Assembly: GCF_001676785.2 (NCBI RefSeq)
Contig: NZ_CP015910.2
Location: 248,001 to 312,000 of the forward strand
Origin: Brachyspira hyodysenteriae ATCC 27164
GTDB taxonomy: Bacteria; Spirochaetota; Brachyspiria; Brachyspirales; Brachyspiraceae
DNA length: 64,000 bases
Direction: 5' to 3'
How positions within the stretch are numbered: the first letter of the stretch is position 1; the number at the start of each line of letters is the position of its first letter. The position numbers and the translations under genes are program-made. Under the pieces are notes generated by a model. That model was not told the origin of the DNA. It worked only from the letters and a program-made list of their open reading frames with translations, and made no database searches. This document shows positions 52,171 to 60,399 of the stretch, piece by piece.

Positions 52171-53769
52171 CTACTCTAAATATGCATTAAAAAATCTATA
52201 TAAACCTTGAGAATCATATTCTACTCCTTTTAATTTAGGAGATACTAAAAGTGCTTCAGAATAAAAATATATAGGTATTATAGCATTATCTTTCATAAAA
52301 ACATTCTCTGCCAAATGAAGTGCATGCATTCTTATCTGATTGTTTTTGTTTGTAGAGGCTATATCAATGTAATCATCAAATGCTTTATTTGAATATGAGC
52401 CGTAATTGTTTGGAGCATCACTTTTGAAAATATTTAAAAAGTTTATAGGATCATTATAATCGGCATACCATAAATAAACAGCTAAATCAAAATTTCTGTC
52501 ATACATATTTTGTAAGTATGAAGCCCATTCATGCTTAACTATTCTTACATCGATGTTTAAATTCTCTTTAAGCATGCTCTGAACAGCATCGGCAATATTT
52601 ATGTCAAACTCCCTTGTAGCTATAAGCAAATCAATTACAGGAAAATTTCTTCCATTTTTGTATCCTGCTTGTGATAATAATTTTTTAGCTTCTTCTATAT
52701 TTTTCTGATAGTTTGAAGATATTATATATTCTCCAGCTTTAGTTCTGAAATCTCCGTTTATGTCATTAATGCCATAAGGAACTAAACTTCCAGCAGGACG
52801 CTCTCCGCATCTTGTGATTGATTTTACTATATAATCTCTGTCAATTGCTAAAGATATGGCTCTTCTTACCTTTTCATTTTTTAAAACTTCTTTGTTCAGA
52901 TTGAATCTGTAATAATATGATGCAGCCACTGGTACAATATGAACTATTCCTTTTTGCTTTAGGTTTTCAATATCATTTCTAGGAAAAGGCTTTGCAAAAT
53001 GAATTGAATTATTAAGTACACCAGCAAGCGAAGTATTAGGCTCTTCCATCAAAAGAAAAGTTAATTTGTTTGGCTTTATATTTTCATTGTTCCAATAGTT
53101 GGTATTTCTTTCTAGTATTATGCTTTTATCAAAATTCCTTTCAGTCATTTTTAAAGCACCGTTACCAATATATGTTGCAGGCTTTAGAGTCCAATCATCT
53201 CCGTATTCATTTATTATATCTTCGCGAACAGGATAAAAAGGAGGATAGGCAGCAAGCTCTAAAAAGTATGCAGTAGGGCTGTTTAATTCCACTTCAAATG
53301 TATAATCGTCTATTGCTCTTACTCCAAGCTCTTCTATAGTTTTTTCGCCGCTTATAACTTCTTTGGCATTTTTTATCACTTCAAAATAATAGCTGTACTT
53401 ATTGGCAGTTTTTGGATCAACGGCTCTCCTCCAAGTATAAACAAAGTCTTGTGCTTTAACTTCTTTACCGTCGCTCCATTTAGCATTGGTTCTCAAATGA
53501 AAAGTGTAGATATTGCCTGCTTTATTAATATCCCAGCTTTCAGCAGCTCCGCCTATTATTTTATTGTTGGCATCTTTTTTTGTAAGCCCTTCAAAAGCAT
53601 GAAGAATATATATCATAGTAAGATTGTCTGTGTTTAAAGTGGGATCCATAGTTAAAGGTTCCGGAGCAAGATTTATAATTATATCATTATTACTCATTTC
53701 TTTTTTTGAACAAGATACGAATACAATTAACAGCATTAATAAATTGAAAGTAATTATTTTTTTGAACAT
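52171..53769 (-). CDS. Oligopeptide-binding lipoprotein (OppA, SBP_bac_5 family)
   Basis: 532 residues. Signal MFKKIITFNLLMLLIVFVSC with Cys20 lipidated. The mature chain follows OppA: INLAPEPLTMDPTLNTDNL, GAAESWDINKAGNIYTFHLR, AKWSDGKEVKAQDFVYTWRR, AYYWNN-type strands and a C-terminal lobe with NVFMKDNAIIPIYFYSEALL. It should capture peptides for an ABC importer; the permease and ATPase genes are not adjacent. The gene ends 18 bp from element H. Confidence 0.93.
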   Translation of the reverse strand: MFKKIITFNLLMLLIVFVSCSKKEMSNNDIIINLAPEPLTMDPTLNTDNLTMIYILHAFEGLTKKDANNKIIGGAAESWDINKAGNIYTFHLRTNAKWSDGKEVKAQDFVYTWRRAVDPKTANKYSYYFEVIKNAKEVISGEKTIEELGVRAIDDYTFEVELNSPTAYFLELAAYPPFYPVREDIINEYGDDWTLKPATYIGNGALKMTERNFDKSIILERNTNYWNNENIKPNKLTFLLMEEPNTSLAGVLNNSIHFAKPFPRNDIENLKQKGIVHIVPVAASYYYRFNLNKEVLKNEKVRRAISLAIDRDYIVKSITRCGERPAGSLVPYGINDINGDFRTKAGEYIISSNYQKNIEEAKKLLSQAGYKNGRNFPVIDLLIATREFDINIADAVQSMLKENLNIDVRIVKHEWASYLQNMYDRNFDLAVYLWYADYNDPINFLNIFKSDAPNNYGSYSNKAFDDYIDIASTNKNNQIRMHALHLAENVFMKDNAIIPIYFYSEALLVSPKLKGVEYDSQGLYRFFNAYLE

Positions 53770-53914
53770 TTGTTTTTCCTTTGCATTAATTTTATATTTC
53801 TATATTTTTGGTATATTACTATACTAATAAAAAATAATAGGTTTGATAATCATAATTTTTTAATTAATGTATAGCTAACAACTATATTTTGTAAATTTTG
53901 ATATTTTTGCAGAT

Positions 53915-54482
53915 GTATTATCAACTTTTTGCCGCACACTCTGCTAGCTTTACCTATGTCATACCTGAAGTTATTTCTTTAGGTTGAAAAATAACTGGGG
54001 CTGACACTATGTTATAGTACCCACAAATAATATAAATTTAAAATTGTGTTTATTAATTTTTATATTGTTCTTTTTCCCGCCGCATACGCTCTGCAGACTT
54101 CGTCAAAGAACCTTATATCCTCGATAAACTCGGATACGCTTCGCGAAAGTGCAAGTATAAAATTAGTACTAAATCATACTAAAATACTCTTGCATGTAAG
54201 ATAAATTATTAATTTAAGCACACCTTGCCAAATGCACGTAGAGCGAAGGTGGGATTCATCAAATATAGCCTTTCGCCGTAGGCGGGCTGTGCCTGCTTCT
54301 CGCCGTAGGCGTACTTCGTATGTGGCAATACCACAGGCACTTCCTTCGGTCGCAAAAGAAGTGGGGGTTGCCGAAGGCACGCACAGCGGGGGCAAAGCCC
54401 CATATATAAAAACAAAAATTAAATTTATTTTTGACAAAATATAGTTGTTTAGGTATATACTAAAAATTTTAAGTTTATAAAA
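53915..54482. repeat. Mosaic of GC-rich hairpin modules ending in a bidirectional promoter
   Basis: Between oppA and bioA (53770-54559) there is no gene but a string of repeated modules: TATCAACTTTTTGCCGCACA (53919-53938), CGCTCTGCAGACTTCGTCAA, TCGATAAACTCGGATACGCT, TTCGCCGTAGGCGGGCTGTG, CTTCCTTCGGTCGCAAAAGA, and finally TTGACA-17-TATATACT fused to a leftward half-site (54431-54482). Related words occur at 22.9-23.2, 24.4-24.6, 60.15-60.37 and 61.4-61.74 kb. The GC content is far above the surroundings. Frames through it are not convincing genes. Confidence 0.75.
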
Positions 54483-54559
54483 TAAAGTTTATACTGTAAT
54501 GAATTTACTATATGCTTTTTTACTCATAAATAATACTTTATTATTATTTATAAAATTAA

Positions 54560-55900
54560 TCATTTCAGTATATCATTTATAGAAGATACACATAAATCAA
54601 CAGCCTTATCTATTTCATCTTCATTTATAATTAAAGGCGGATTAAAATAAATTACATTTCCCAAAGGTCTTAATAGAAGTCCTCTTTGAAGTGCCTTTTT
54701 ATATATTTGATAACCCATTCTAAGTTTAGAGTCAAATCCTTCTTTTGTATTTTTATCAGTGACTAATTCCATAGCATTGATAAGCCCTATATTTCTAATC
54801 TCTCCTATATTTTTATGATCAAGTAATTTTTCTTTTAATTTATTATTTAAATATTTTGCTCTTACTTGTGCCTTATTTATAATATCATCCTCCCTTAAAA
54901 CTTTTTGTACAGCCAAAGCAGCAGAACAGCCAAGAGGATTTCCGCTGTAAGTATGACTATGCATGAAAGCTTTTCCTTCATTATAGTCAGCATAAAATGC
55001 ATCGTATATTTTGTCGGTGGTTATTGTTATTGCCATAGGCATGTATCCGCCTGTTAAGCCTTTTGAAATACACATTATATCTGGGCTTATATTAGCATGA
55101 TCGCATGCAAACATTTTTCCTGTGCGTCCAAAATTTGTAGCTATCTCATCAACTATAAAAACTACATTGTATTTATCGCAAAGCTCTCTTAATTTTTTCA
55201 AGTATAGGGGAGGATATATTCTCATTCCAGCAGAAGCCTGAAGTAAAGGTTCTACTATAACGGCACAAGTTTCTTCTCCGTATTCTTCAAACTTTTTTTC
55301 AGCATCTTCAAAACATTCGCATTTGCAAGTTTCTCTGTTTTGGCAGTATTTGCATCTATAACAATCTGGTGCTTCTATATGTATAGTATCCATTAACATA
55401 GGCTTGTATATTTTTGCATATAAGTCCAAGCTTCCAACGGATAATGCACCGATAGTTTCACCATGATAACCGTCAGTAAAGCACATAAATTTTATTTTTT
55501 TAGTGTTGCCTGTTTGATGCTGATATTGAAAAGCCATTTTTAATGCAGCTTCTACAGATGAAGAACCATTATCAGAAAAATTGAATTTAGTAAGTCCATT
55601 AGGAATTATTTTTATAAGCTCTTCGCATAATTTAATAGCTCCTTCATGAGAGAAGTTTGCAAATATTACATGCTCTAATCTGTCAAGCTGTGCTTTGATA
55701 TTTGCATTTATTTTTTCATTGCAATGCCCAAGTAAATTGCACCACCAAGAACTTACAATATCAATATACTCTTTTCCGTCTTTATCGTATAAATAAATTC
55801 CTTTTCCTCTGTCTATAATGATTGGAGGAAGTTCTTCATAATCTTTCATCTGCGAGCAAGGATGCCAAATATATTTTAAATCTTTTTCTTCTAATGTCAT
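54560..55900 (-). CDS. bioA: Adenosylmethionine-8-amino-7-oxononanoate aminotransferase
   Basis: 446 residues from the ATG at 55900 (AAAGGA upstream); an upstream ATG at 55954 would overlap bioD and add 18 residues. Class III aminotransferase: YIWHPCSQMKDYE near the start, WWCNLLGHC, the PLP lysine in CISKGLTGGYMP and DEIATNFGRTGKMFACDHAN. It converts KAPA to DAPA with SAM as amino donor in biotin synthesis. Last gene of the birA-bioB-bioD-bioA operon, 46 bp after bioD. Confidence 0.94.
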   Translation of the reverse strand: MTLEEKDLKYIWHPCSQMKDYEELPPIIIDRGKGIYLYDKDGKEYIDIVSSWWCNLLGHCNEKINANIKAQLDRLEHVIFANFSHEGAIKLCEELIKIIPNGLTKFNFSDNGSSSVEAALKMAFQYQHQTGNTKKIKFMCFTDGYHGETIGALSVGSLDLYAKIYKPMLMDTIHIEAPDCYRCKYCQNRETCKCECFEDAEKKFEEYGEETCAVIVEPLLQASAGMRIYPPLYLKKLRELCDKYNVVFIVDEIATNFGRTGKMFACDHANISPDIMCISKGLTGGYMPMAITITTDKIYDAFYADYNEGKAFMHSHTYSGNPLGCSAALAVQKVLREDDIINKAQVRAKYLNNKLKEKLLDHKNIGEIRNIGLINAMELVTDKNTKEGFDSKLRMGYQIYKKALQRGLLLRPLGNVIYFNPPLIINEDEIDKAVDLCVSSINDILK

Positions 55901-55946
55901 AATGAGTCCTTTATTAAGTGGATATATTGAAGTAAAAAATATTATT

Positions 55947-56612
55947 CTATTCAAATAGAGTTTCTATATTTTTTTCATCTAGTTTTAAAATACCGTCTAT
56001 AACAATGCCTATAATTTTTACTCCCGTCATCTCCTCTATCATTTTTTTATTATCATCATGCATTTCATTTGCCATTTCAAATCTATTTAATATCACACCA
56101 TTAACTTTTAGATTTTTACTTCTCATATATTCTATAGTTAGAACAGCAGAATTAATTGTTCCAAGTCCTGCATCTGCTATTATAAGAGAAGGTATATTTA
56201 ATTCTTTTATGATATCTTCTAAAAATATTTTTTGATTATTATCATAACGAATAGGGCATATTATACCGCCGCTTCCTTCCACTATCATATAATCATGTTT
56301 TTTATTTATATTTTCATAAGCATTTTTTATAACCTTTATATCCGGAGGATTCCCCTCAATTTGTGCTGCCAAATGAGGGGAATAGGCATGCTTGTAAGTG
56401 TATGACACCATTTCATCATAAGAATCTAATAAATCGGCTTGCTGTTTTACATACCAAGCATCGCTGTCTGTTATGTCAAGACTTCCGCTTAATGCTGCTT
56501 TATAGTATCCGATATTCAATCCTTTATCTTTCATATGTTTTGCAATTAATCCTGATACATAAGTTTTACCTATATCAGTACCTGTTGCTGTTATAAAAAT
56601 AGCCTTAGCCAT
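55947..56612 (-). CDS. bioD: Dethiobiotin synthetase
   Basis: 221 residues with the P-loop ATGTDIGKTYVSGLIAKH (about 8-25), YYKAALSGS for the second substrate-binding segment and IVEGSGGIICPI. It closes the ureido ring of dethiobiotin from DAPA, CO2 and ATP. Between bioB (35 bp) and bioA on the minus strand. The start at 56612 is supported by the P-loop position. Confidence 0.94.
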   Translation of the reverse strand: MAKAIFITATGTDIGKTYVSGLIAKHMKDKGLNIGYYKAALSGSLDITDSDAWYVKQQADLLDSYDEMVSYTYKHAYSPHLAAQIEGNPPDIKVIKNAYENINKKHDYMIVEGSGGIICPIRYDNNQKIFLEDIIKELNIPSLIIADAGLGTINSAVLTIEYMRSKNLKVNGVILNRFEMANEMHDDNKKMIEEMTGVKIIGIVIDGILKLDEKNIETLFE

Positions 56613-56646
56613 AAATATTTCCTAATAAATTAATCTTTATTATAAA

Positions 56647-57648
56647 TTAGTCTTCTTTTAACTCTATTTTATATCCTAATTCTTCAACCATTTTTTTATC
56701 TGTTTCTATTGAAATGCCTGCAGTTGTGAGCATATCGCCTGTTATAGCTGCATTAGCTCCGGATAAAAAGCATGATTTTCCTTTATCTTTCATAAGTCCT
56801 CTTCCGCCTGCAAGTCTTATGAATGCTCTAGGATTAATGAATCTGTATATTGCAACAATTCTTCTCATATCATCTTCAGTAAGAGGTTCAATATTTTCAA
56901 AAGGAGTGCTTGCTATAGGATTAAGCATATTAACAGGTATTGACATTATGCCAAGCTCTCTAAGCTCTATTGCCATATCAATCCTGTCTTCCCAAGTTTC
57001 GCCCATTCCCATAATACCGCCGCTGCATACCACCATTCCAGCTTTTTGTGCTGCTTTTATAGCATTGATTTTATCATCATAAGTATGAGTAGTGCATACT
57101 TTACTAAAGAAATTTCTTGAAGCTTCTAAATTGTTATGAACTCTTTTAAGTTCGGCATTCTTCATTTTGTTGAATCCTTCCTCATCAAGTAAGCCTAGAG
57201 ATGCACATATATATCCGTCAGTCTCTTTATTAAGTGTTTCTATTGCATCATAAACTTCATCAATCTCTTTTCCATATAAAGCTCTTCCTGATGTTACTAT
57301 AGAGTATCTTAAAACACCTTTATTAAAATCGCTTTTTCCTTGTTCTAATATTTTTTCTTTATCTAGAATATCATATTCATCGCATTTTGTATCATAATGA
57401 GATGACTGTGCACAGAATTTACAGTTTTCTGAGCATTTTCCGCTTTTAGCATTGATTATTGAACACATATCGAATGTATTAGAGCAGAAATATTTTCTTA
57501 TTCCATTAGCCACAGAGCATAAATCTTCTAATGGTGCTTCTACCAATTTCATGGCTTCTTCTTTTGTTATATCATAACCTTTTATTATTTTCTCTCTTAA
57601 TTCATCTAATGATATTTCTTTTTTTATAATTAAATCTATATTGCTCAT
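56647..57648 (-). CDS. bioB: Biotin synthase
   Basis: 333 residues. The radical-SAM cluster motif CxxxCxxC is in GKCSENCKFCAQSSHY; later HNLEASRNFF, GGIMGMGE and GGRGLMKDKGKSCFLSGANA complete the family. It inserts sulfur into dethiobiotin. Excellent Shine-Dalgarno AGGAGG before the ATG. Directly after birA (17 bp). Confidence 0.96.
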   Translation of the reverse strand: MSNIDLIIKKEISLDELREKIIKGYDITKEEAMKLVEAPLEDLCSVANGIRKYFCSNTFDMCSIINAKSGKCSENCKFCAQSSHYDTKCDEYDILDKEKILEQGKSDFNKGVLRYSIVTSGRALYGKEIDEVYDAIETLNKETDGYICASLGLLDEEGFNKMKNAELKRVHNNLEASRNFFSKVCTTHTYDDKINAIKAAQKAGMVVCSGGIMGMGETWEDRIDMAIELRELGIMSIPVNMLNPIASTPFENIEPLTEDDMRRIVAIYRFINPRAFIRLAGGRGLMKDKGKSCFLSGANAAITGDMLTTAGISIETDKKMVEELGYKIELKED

Positions 57649-57665
57649 ATATTATAACCTCCTAT

Positions 57666-58649
57666 TTATGATACTCTATGATTTACACTCCCTGAAACTA
57701 TTCTATCAATTTTACCGTCCTGAAATTCCGCTACAAGAGCAAAGGTTTTATCTATATCCAATACTTTTACTATATGCTCTTCATTGTCTATATTAAGCGA
57801 AACTTTTCTTCCTATTAAAAAAGAACGTTTTCTGTATTCTTCATAGAATGCCACATTATTAAAATAGTATTCATACATTCTTTCTAATATCTTAGCTATT
57901 AAAATATTTCTTATATCTCTGTTATTTTGTATTTTATTTATTGAAACAGCTATATTATTAATTTCTTCAGGAAAACCATTTTTAGGGAAATTAACATTTA
58001 TACCTATTCCTATAACAGCATAATCCAATTTACCGTCTTCAAAACTGAAAGCTCCTTCTGTAAGTATTCCGCATACTTTTTTATCATTTATAAATACATC
58101 ATTAACCCATTTAATCTGTGTATTTTCATTTGAAATTTCTTCTATAGATTTTGACACAGCCATAGCGGCAGCAGTAGTGATGAATGAACTATTAAAAATC
58201 TTTTTCTCTTTTTTTAGATTGAGTATAATGCTCATATATATGCCTGTACCATAAGGCGAGAAAAAAGATTTTCCGTTTCTTCCGTATCCGCTTGTTTGTT
58301 CTTCTGCAATTACTACGGTTCCGCTGTCAGCTCCGTTCATTGCCATGCCTCTTGCTACAATATTTGTAGATTCTACAGTTTTATATATTACAAGGCTGAA
58401 TTTATCTCTATATTTGGGCATATTATCTTTTATTATTTTTGATGATAACATGTCTGTTTCTTTTGATAGAGCATAGCCTTTATTTGATACAGAAAGAATA
58501 TCATAACCTTCATTTTTCAAAGATTTTATAACTTTCCAAACGGCAGCCCTGCTTACATTCAAATCATTTGCTAGTTTTTCGCCTGATATGAATAAGCCCT
58601 TATTTGATTCTAGTATTGATATTATATTTTCTTTTAAATTTTTTCCCAT
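57666..58649 (-). CDS. birA: Biotin ligase and biotin operon repressor BirA
   Basis: 327 residues from the ATG at 58649 (MGKNLKENIISILES); 12 further codons upstream are open but overlap the promoter. The winged helix (about 5-60) has ISGEKLANDLNVSRAAVWKV. The ligase domain has SGYGRNGKSFFSPYGTGIYM, the biotin loop, and IKWVNDVFINDKKVCGIL. The C-terminal SH3-like domain follows. It biotinylates the carrier protein (39502-39900) and, with biotinyl-AMP, represses this operon through the operator at 58678-58711. Confidence 0.94.
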   Translation of the reverse strand: MGKNLKENIISILESNKGLFISGEKLANDLNVSRAAVWKVIKSLKNEGYDILSVSNKGYALSKETDMLSSKIIKDNMPKYRDKFSLVIYKTVESTNIVARGMAMNGADSGTVVIAEEQTSGYGRNGKSFFSPYGTGIYMSIILNLKKEKKIFNSSFITTAAAMAVSKSIEEISNENTQIKWVNDVFINDKKVCGILTEGAFSFEDGKLDYAVIGIGINVNFPKNGFPEEINNIAVSINKIQNNRDIRNILIAKILERMYEYYFNNVAFYEEYRKRSFLIGRKVSLNIDNEEHIVKVLDIDKTFALVAEFQDGKIDRIVSGSVNHRVS

Positions 58650-58657
58650 AATTGAGA

Positions 58658-58685
58658 ATAATAACATAACAATCATAATTGTCAA
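58658..58685 (-). promoter_or_regulatory. Promoter of the biotin operon (leaderless or near-leaderless)
   Basis: On the minus strand TTGACA (58685-58680), a 16-bp spacer and TATTAT (58663-58658). The start codon of birA at 58649 is 8 nt after the -10, and no Shine-Dalgarno is seen. The -35 lies inside the BirA operator. Confidence 0.7.
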
Positions 58686-58711
58686 CTTTAAAAATAATTT
58701 AAGTTTACAAT
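58678..58711. promoter_or_regulatory. BirA operator
   Basis: TTGTCAAC (58679-58686), a 16-bp spacer, GTTTACAA (58703-58710): the BirA dyad with 10 of 11 mirrored positions in each arm (ATTGTCAACTT and AAGTTTACAAT). It overlaps the -35 of the biotin operon promoter. Confidence 0.9.
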
Positions 58712-58911
58712 TTTTATTTAAATTGTATATACTATGAACATTTATTTTTGATTAGGTATCATATCGTATAATTGATATACATACTAGAAAAATTTAATGT
58801 ATTAATATTGTACATATTTTATAATTTACATAGTCTATATACTGACTTAATTATTAATAGTGTTTTATAAATATACAATACTTTAAAAATAATTGGTATA
58901 TTTCTTGCATA

Positions 58912-59008
58912 TATAATAGTGTAAGCGATGATGACTCGGTGAGAGTTAAAACAAATGATAGTTAATCGCTGATTAAATTTAGAAATATAAAAGTTTACAT
59001 AAAAGGAG
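58912..59008 (+). promoter_or_regulatory. Hsp20 operon -10 element, leader hairpin and ribosome-binding site
   Basis: TATAAT at 58912-58917 has no good -35. The leader near 58926 forms a hairpin AGCGATGACT-like / AGTTAATCGCT (58926-58931 with 58967-58972 and flanking pairs), with CTC...GAG inside, then Shine-Dalgarno AAAAGGAG (59001-59008). It could be a heat-responsive structure, but no CIRCE element is seen. The remaining 58712-58911 is AT-rich DNA without a gene. Confidence 0.45.
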
Positions 59009-59015
59009 TTTAATT

Positions 59016-59471
59016 ATGACTAAAAGATTATTTTTCCCAGCTTTACATACTATGTTAGATGATTTTAGAAGTTTTGACGAGGCATTCGGCAATTTATATA
59101 ACAATGATGAGGTTAGAAAATTATCTCATTACAATATAGAAGAAGATGATAAAAGTTACATTATAGAAATGGATATGCCGGGTGTAAGAAAAGAAGATTT
59201 AGAAATAGGTATAAAAGAAAATGTACTTTCTATATATGCTGAAAGAAAGAGAGTTAATAAACAAAAACTTATTGAAGCTCCAGCAGAAAATAGCGAGAAC
59301 AAAGAAAATGATAATGAAGTGGTTGTTTCTAAATATGAACAAAGCTTTAATATCAGCACAAAAGGAATAGATGTTGAGAACATTGAAGCTAATTTGACAG
59401 ACGGGGTTTTAAAAATAGTTCTTCCTAAAAAAGAGGAAGTAAAATATGAGAAAAAAATTAATATAGGTTAA
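59016..59471 (+). CDS. Small heat-shock protein Hsp20, copy 1
   Basis: 151 residues. The alpha-crystallin domain runs from NIEEDDKSYIIEMDMPGVRK (about 34) to DGVLKIVLPKKEEVKYEKKI. The GVL motif and the acidic loop with Glu-rich insert are normal. Hsp20 oligomers hold unfolding proteins in the cytoplasm. It is the first of two tandem paralogues, 91 bp apart. Shine-Dalgarno AAAAGGAG. Confidence 0.94.
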   Translation: MTKRLFFPALHTMLDDFRSFDEAFGNLYNNDEVRKLSHYNIEEDDKSYIIEMDMPGVRKEDLEIGIKENVLSIYAERKRVNKQKLIEAPAENSENKENDNEVVVSKYEQSFNISTKGIDVENIEANLTDGVLKIVLPKKEEVKYEKKINIG

Positions 59472-59562
59472 TTGTTATTAATTAAATGAAGGCTATAAAA
59501 TATAGAGGTTTATGGAAAATTAAAAATAAGAGATAAGTTAATATAAATTAAGGAGTTTTAAT

Positions 59563-60009
59563 ATGTCAAGAAGAATATTTGTACCAACTTTACATTCAAT
59601 TTTTTCAAATGCTAATAGATGTAATTCAACAGGAAGCTGCGGTCATTATAATGGCTACAATGCTTATAATGATTATCATAATAGAGTATCAAATTACAGA
59701 ATAGAGGAAGATGATAAAAATTACACTATAGAAATGGATATGCCGGGTGTAAAAAAAGAGGATTTAGAAATAGGAATAAAAGAGAATATACTTTCCATAT
59801 CTGCTAAAAGGAAAAAAACTTTCAAATCAGAAAATGGAGAGTCAAAAGAGGAAGTTGTTTCAAGCTATGAGCAAAGCTTTAATATCAGCACAAAAGGAAT
59901 TGATGTTGAAAATATAGCTGCCAATTTGAATAACGGCGTACTTATGGTAACACTTCCAAAGAAAGAAGAGCTTAAATACGAGAAAAAAATAGAAATAAAA
60001 GGAGAATAA
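59563..60009 (+). CDS. Small heat-shock protein Hsp20, copy 2
   Basis: 148 residues. Very similar to copy 1 in the alpha-crystallin domain (YRIEEDDKNYTIEMDMPGVK, YEQSFNISTKGIDVENI, EKKI end) but with a different N-terminal arm rich in Asn, Tyr and Ser (NSTGSCGHYNGYNAYNDYHN). The near-identical stretches point to a recent tandem duplication. Shine-Dalgarno AAGGAG. Terminator at 60059. Confidence 0.94.
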   Translation: MSRRIFVPTLHSIFSNANRCNSTGSCGHYNGYNAYNDYHNRVSNYRIEEDDKNYTIEMDMPGVKKEDLEIGIKENILSISAKRKKTFKSENGESKEEVVSSYEQSFNISTKGIDVENIAANLNNGVLMVTLPKKEELKYEKKIEIKGE

Positions 60010-60058
60010 TTAAAGCCTATATGTAAATTCAATTCATAAGATATAATCCATAATAATA

Positions 60059-60100
60059 GGGACACAGGGTAGATAAAATATCCTGTGTCTTTTTTATTTT
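60059..60100 (+). terminator. Terminator after the Hsp20 pair
   Basis: GACACAGG (60061-60068) pairs with CCTGTGTC (60082-60089), then T6. Confidence 0.9.
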
Positions 60101-60149
60101 TTTTATTAAAAATTTTTATGTAAAACAGTTGGATTTATTTAGTTTTCAT

Positions 60150-60339
60150 TATATCCTCGATAAACTTGGATACGCTTTGCGAAAGACTGCATTTTTAACT
60201 TGAATTTTAGGTATTATCACATATTTAATAGATATTGTAATAATATGAGGTTTCAGCATTTGCGTTTTTTGCAACTTTGGCGAAGCCCGCAGAGCGTGAG
60301 CGACAAAAAAGTTGATAATATATTTAGAAAATATAGAAA
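60150..60339 (+). repeat. Dispersed hairpin modules before the hydroxyacid dehydrogenase gene
   Basis: TATCCTCGATAAACTTGGAT with ACGCTTTGCGAAAGACTGCA (60152-60191) resembles 54116-54150; then TTTTTTGCAACTTTGGCGAA, GCCCGCAGAGCGTGAGCGAC and AAAAAAGTTGATAATA (60265-60320), a TTGCAACTTT/AAAGTTG hairpin also seen at 23125-23155 and 51892-51918. The last part is the repeat-borne promoter at 60340. Confidence 0.7.
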
Positions 60340-60368
60340 TTGACAAAATATAGTTATTTAGGTATATA
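60340..60368 (+). promoter_or_regulatory. Repeat-borne sigma70 promoter of the hydroxyacid dehydrogenase gene
   Basis: TTGACA (60340-60345), a 17-bp spacer, TATATA (60363-60368). The whole word TTGACAAAATATAGTTATTT with GGTATATACT matches the right ends at 22899, 24594, 54431 and 61710. Here it stands in a proper position, 31 bp before the ATG at 60400. Confidence 0.8.
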
Positions 60369-60399
60369 CTATAGATAAAAACTATAAAAGGAATTAAAC

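Noticed and set aside
54174-54444. Open frames on both strands in the GC-rich island (up to 87 codons, Arg- and Pro-rich)
   Set aside because: They run through hairpin repeat modules also found elsewhere, have no ribosome-binding sites and encode unlike proteins at each copy. They are by-products of GC-rich repeats.
55901-55954. Upstream start for bioA at 55954
   Set aside because: It would overlap bioD and add residues not seen in the family; the ATG at 55900 has a Shine-Dalgarno.
58912-59015. CIRCE operator before the Hsp20 genes
   Set aside because: No TTAGCACTC-N9-GAGTGCTAA-like dyad can be found in the leader or promoter.
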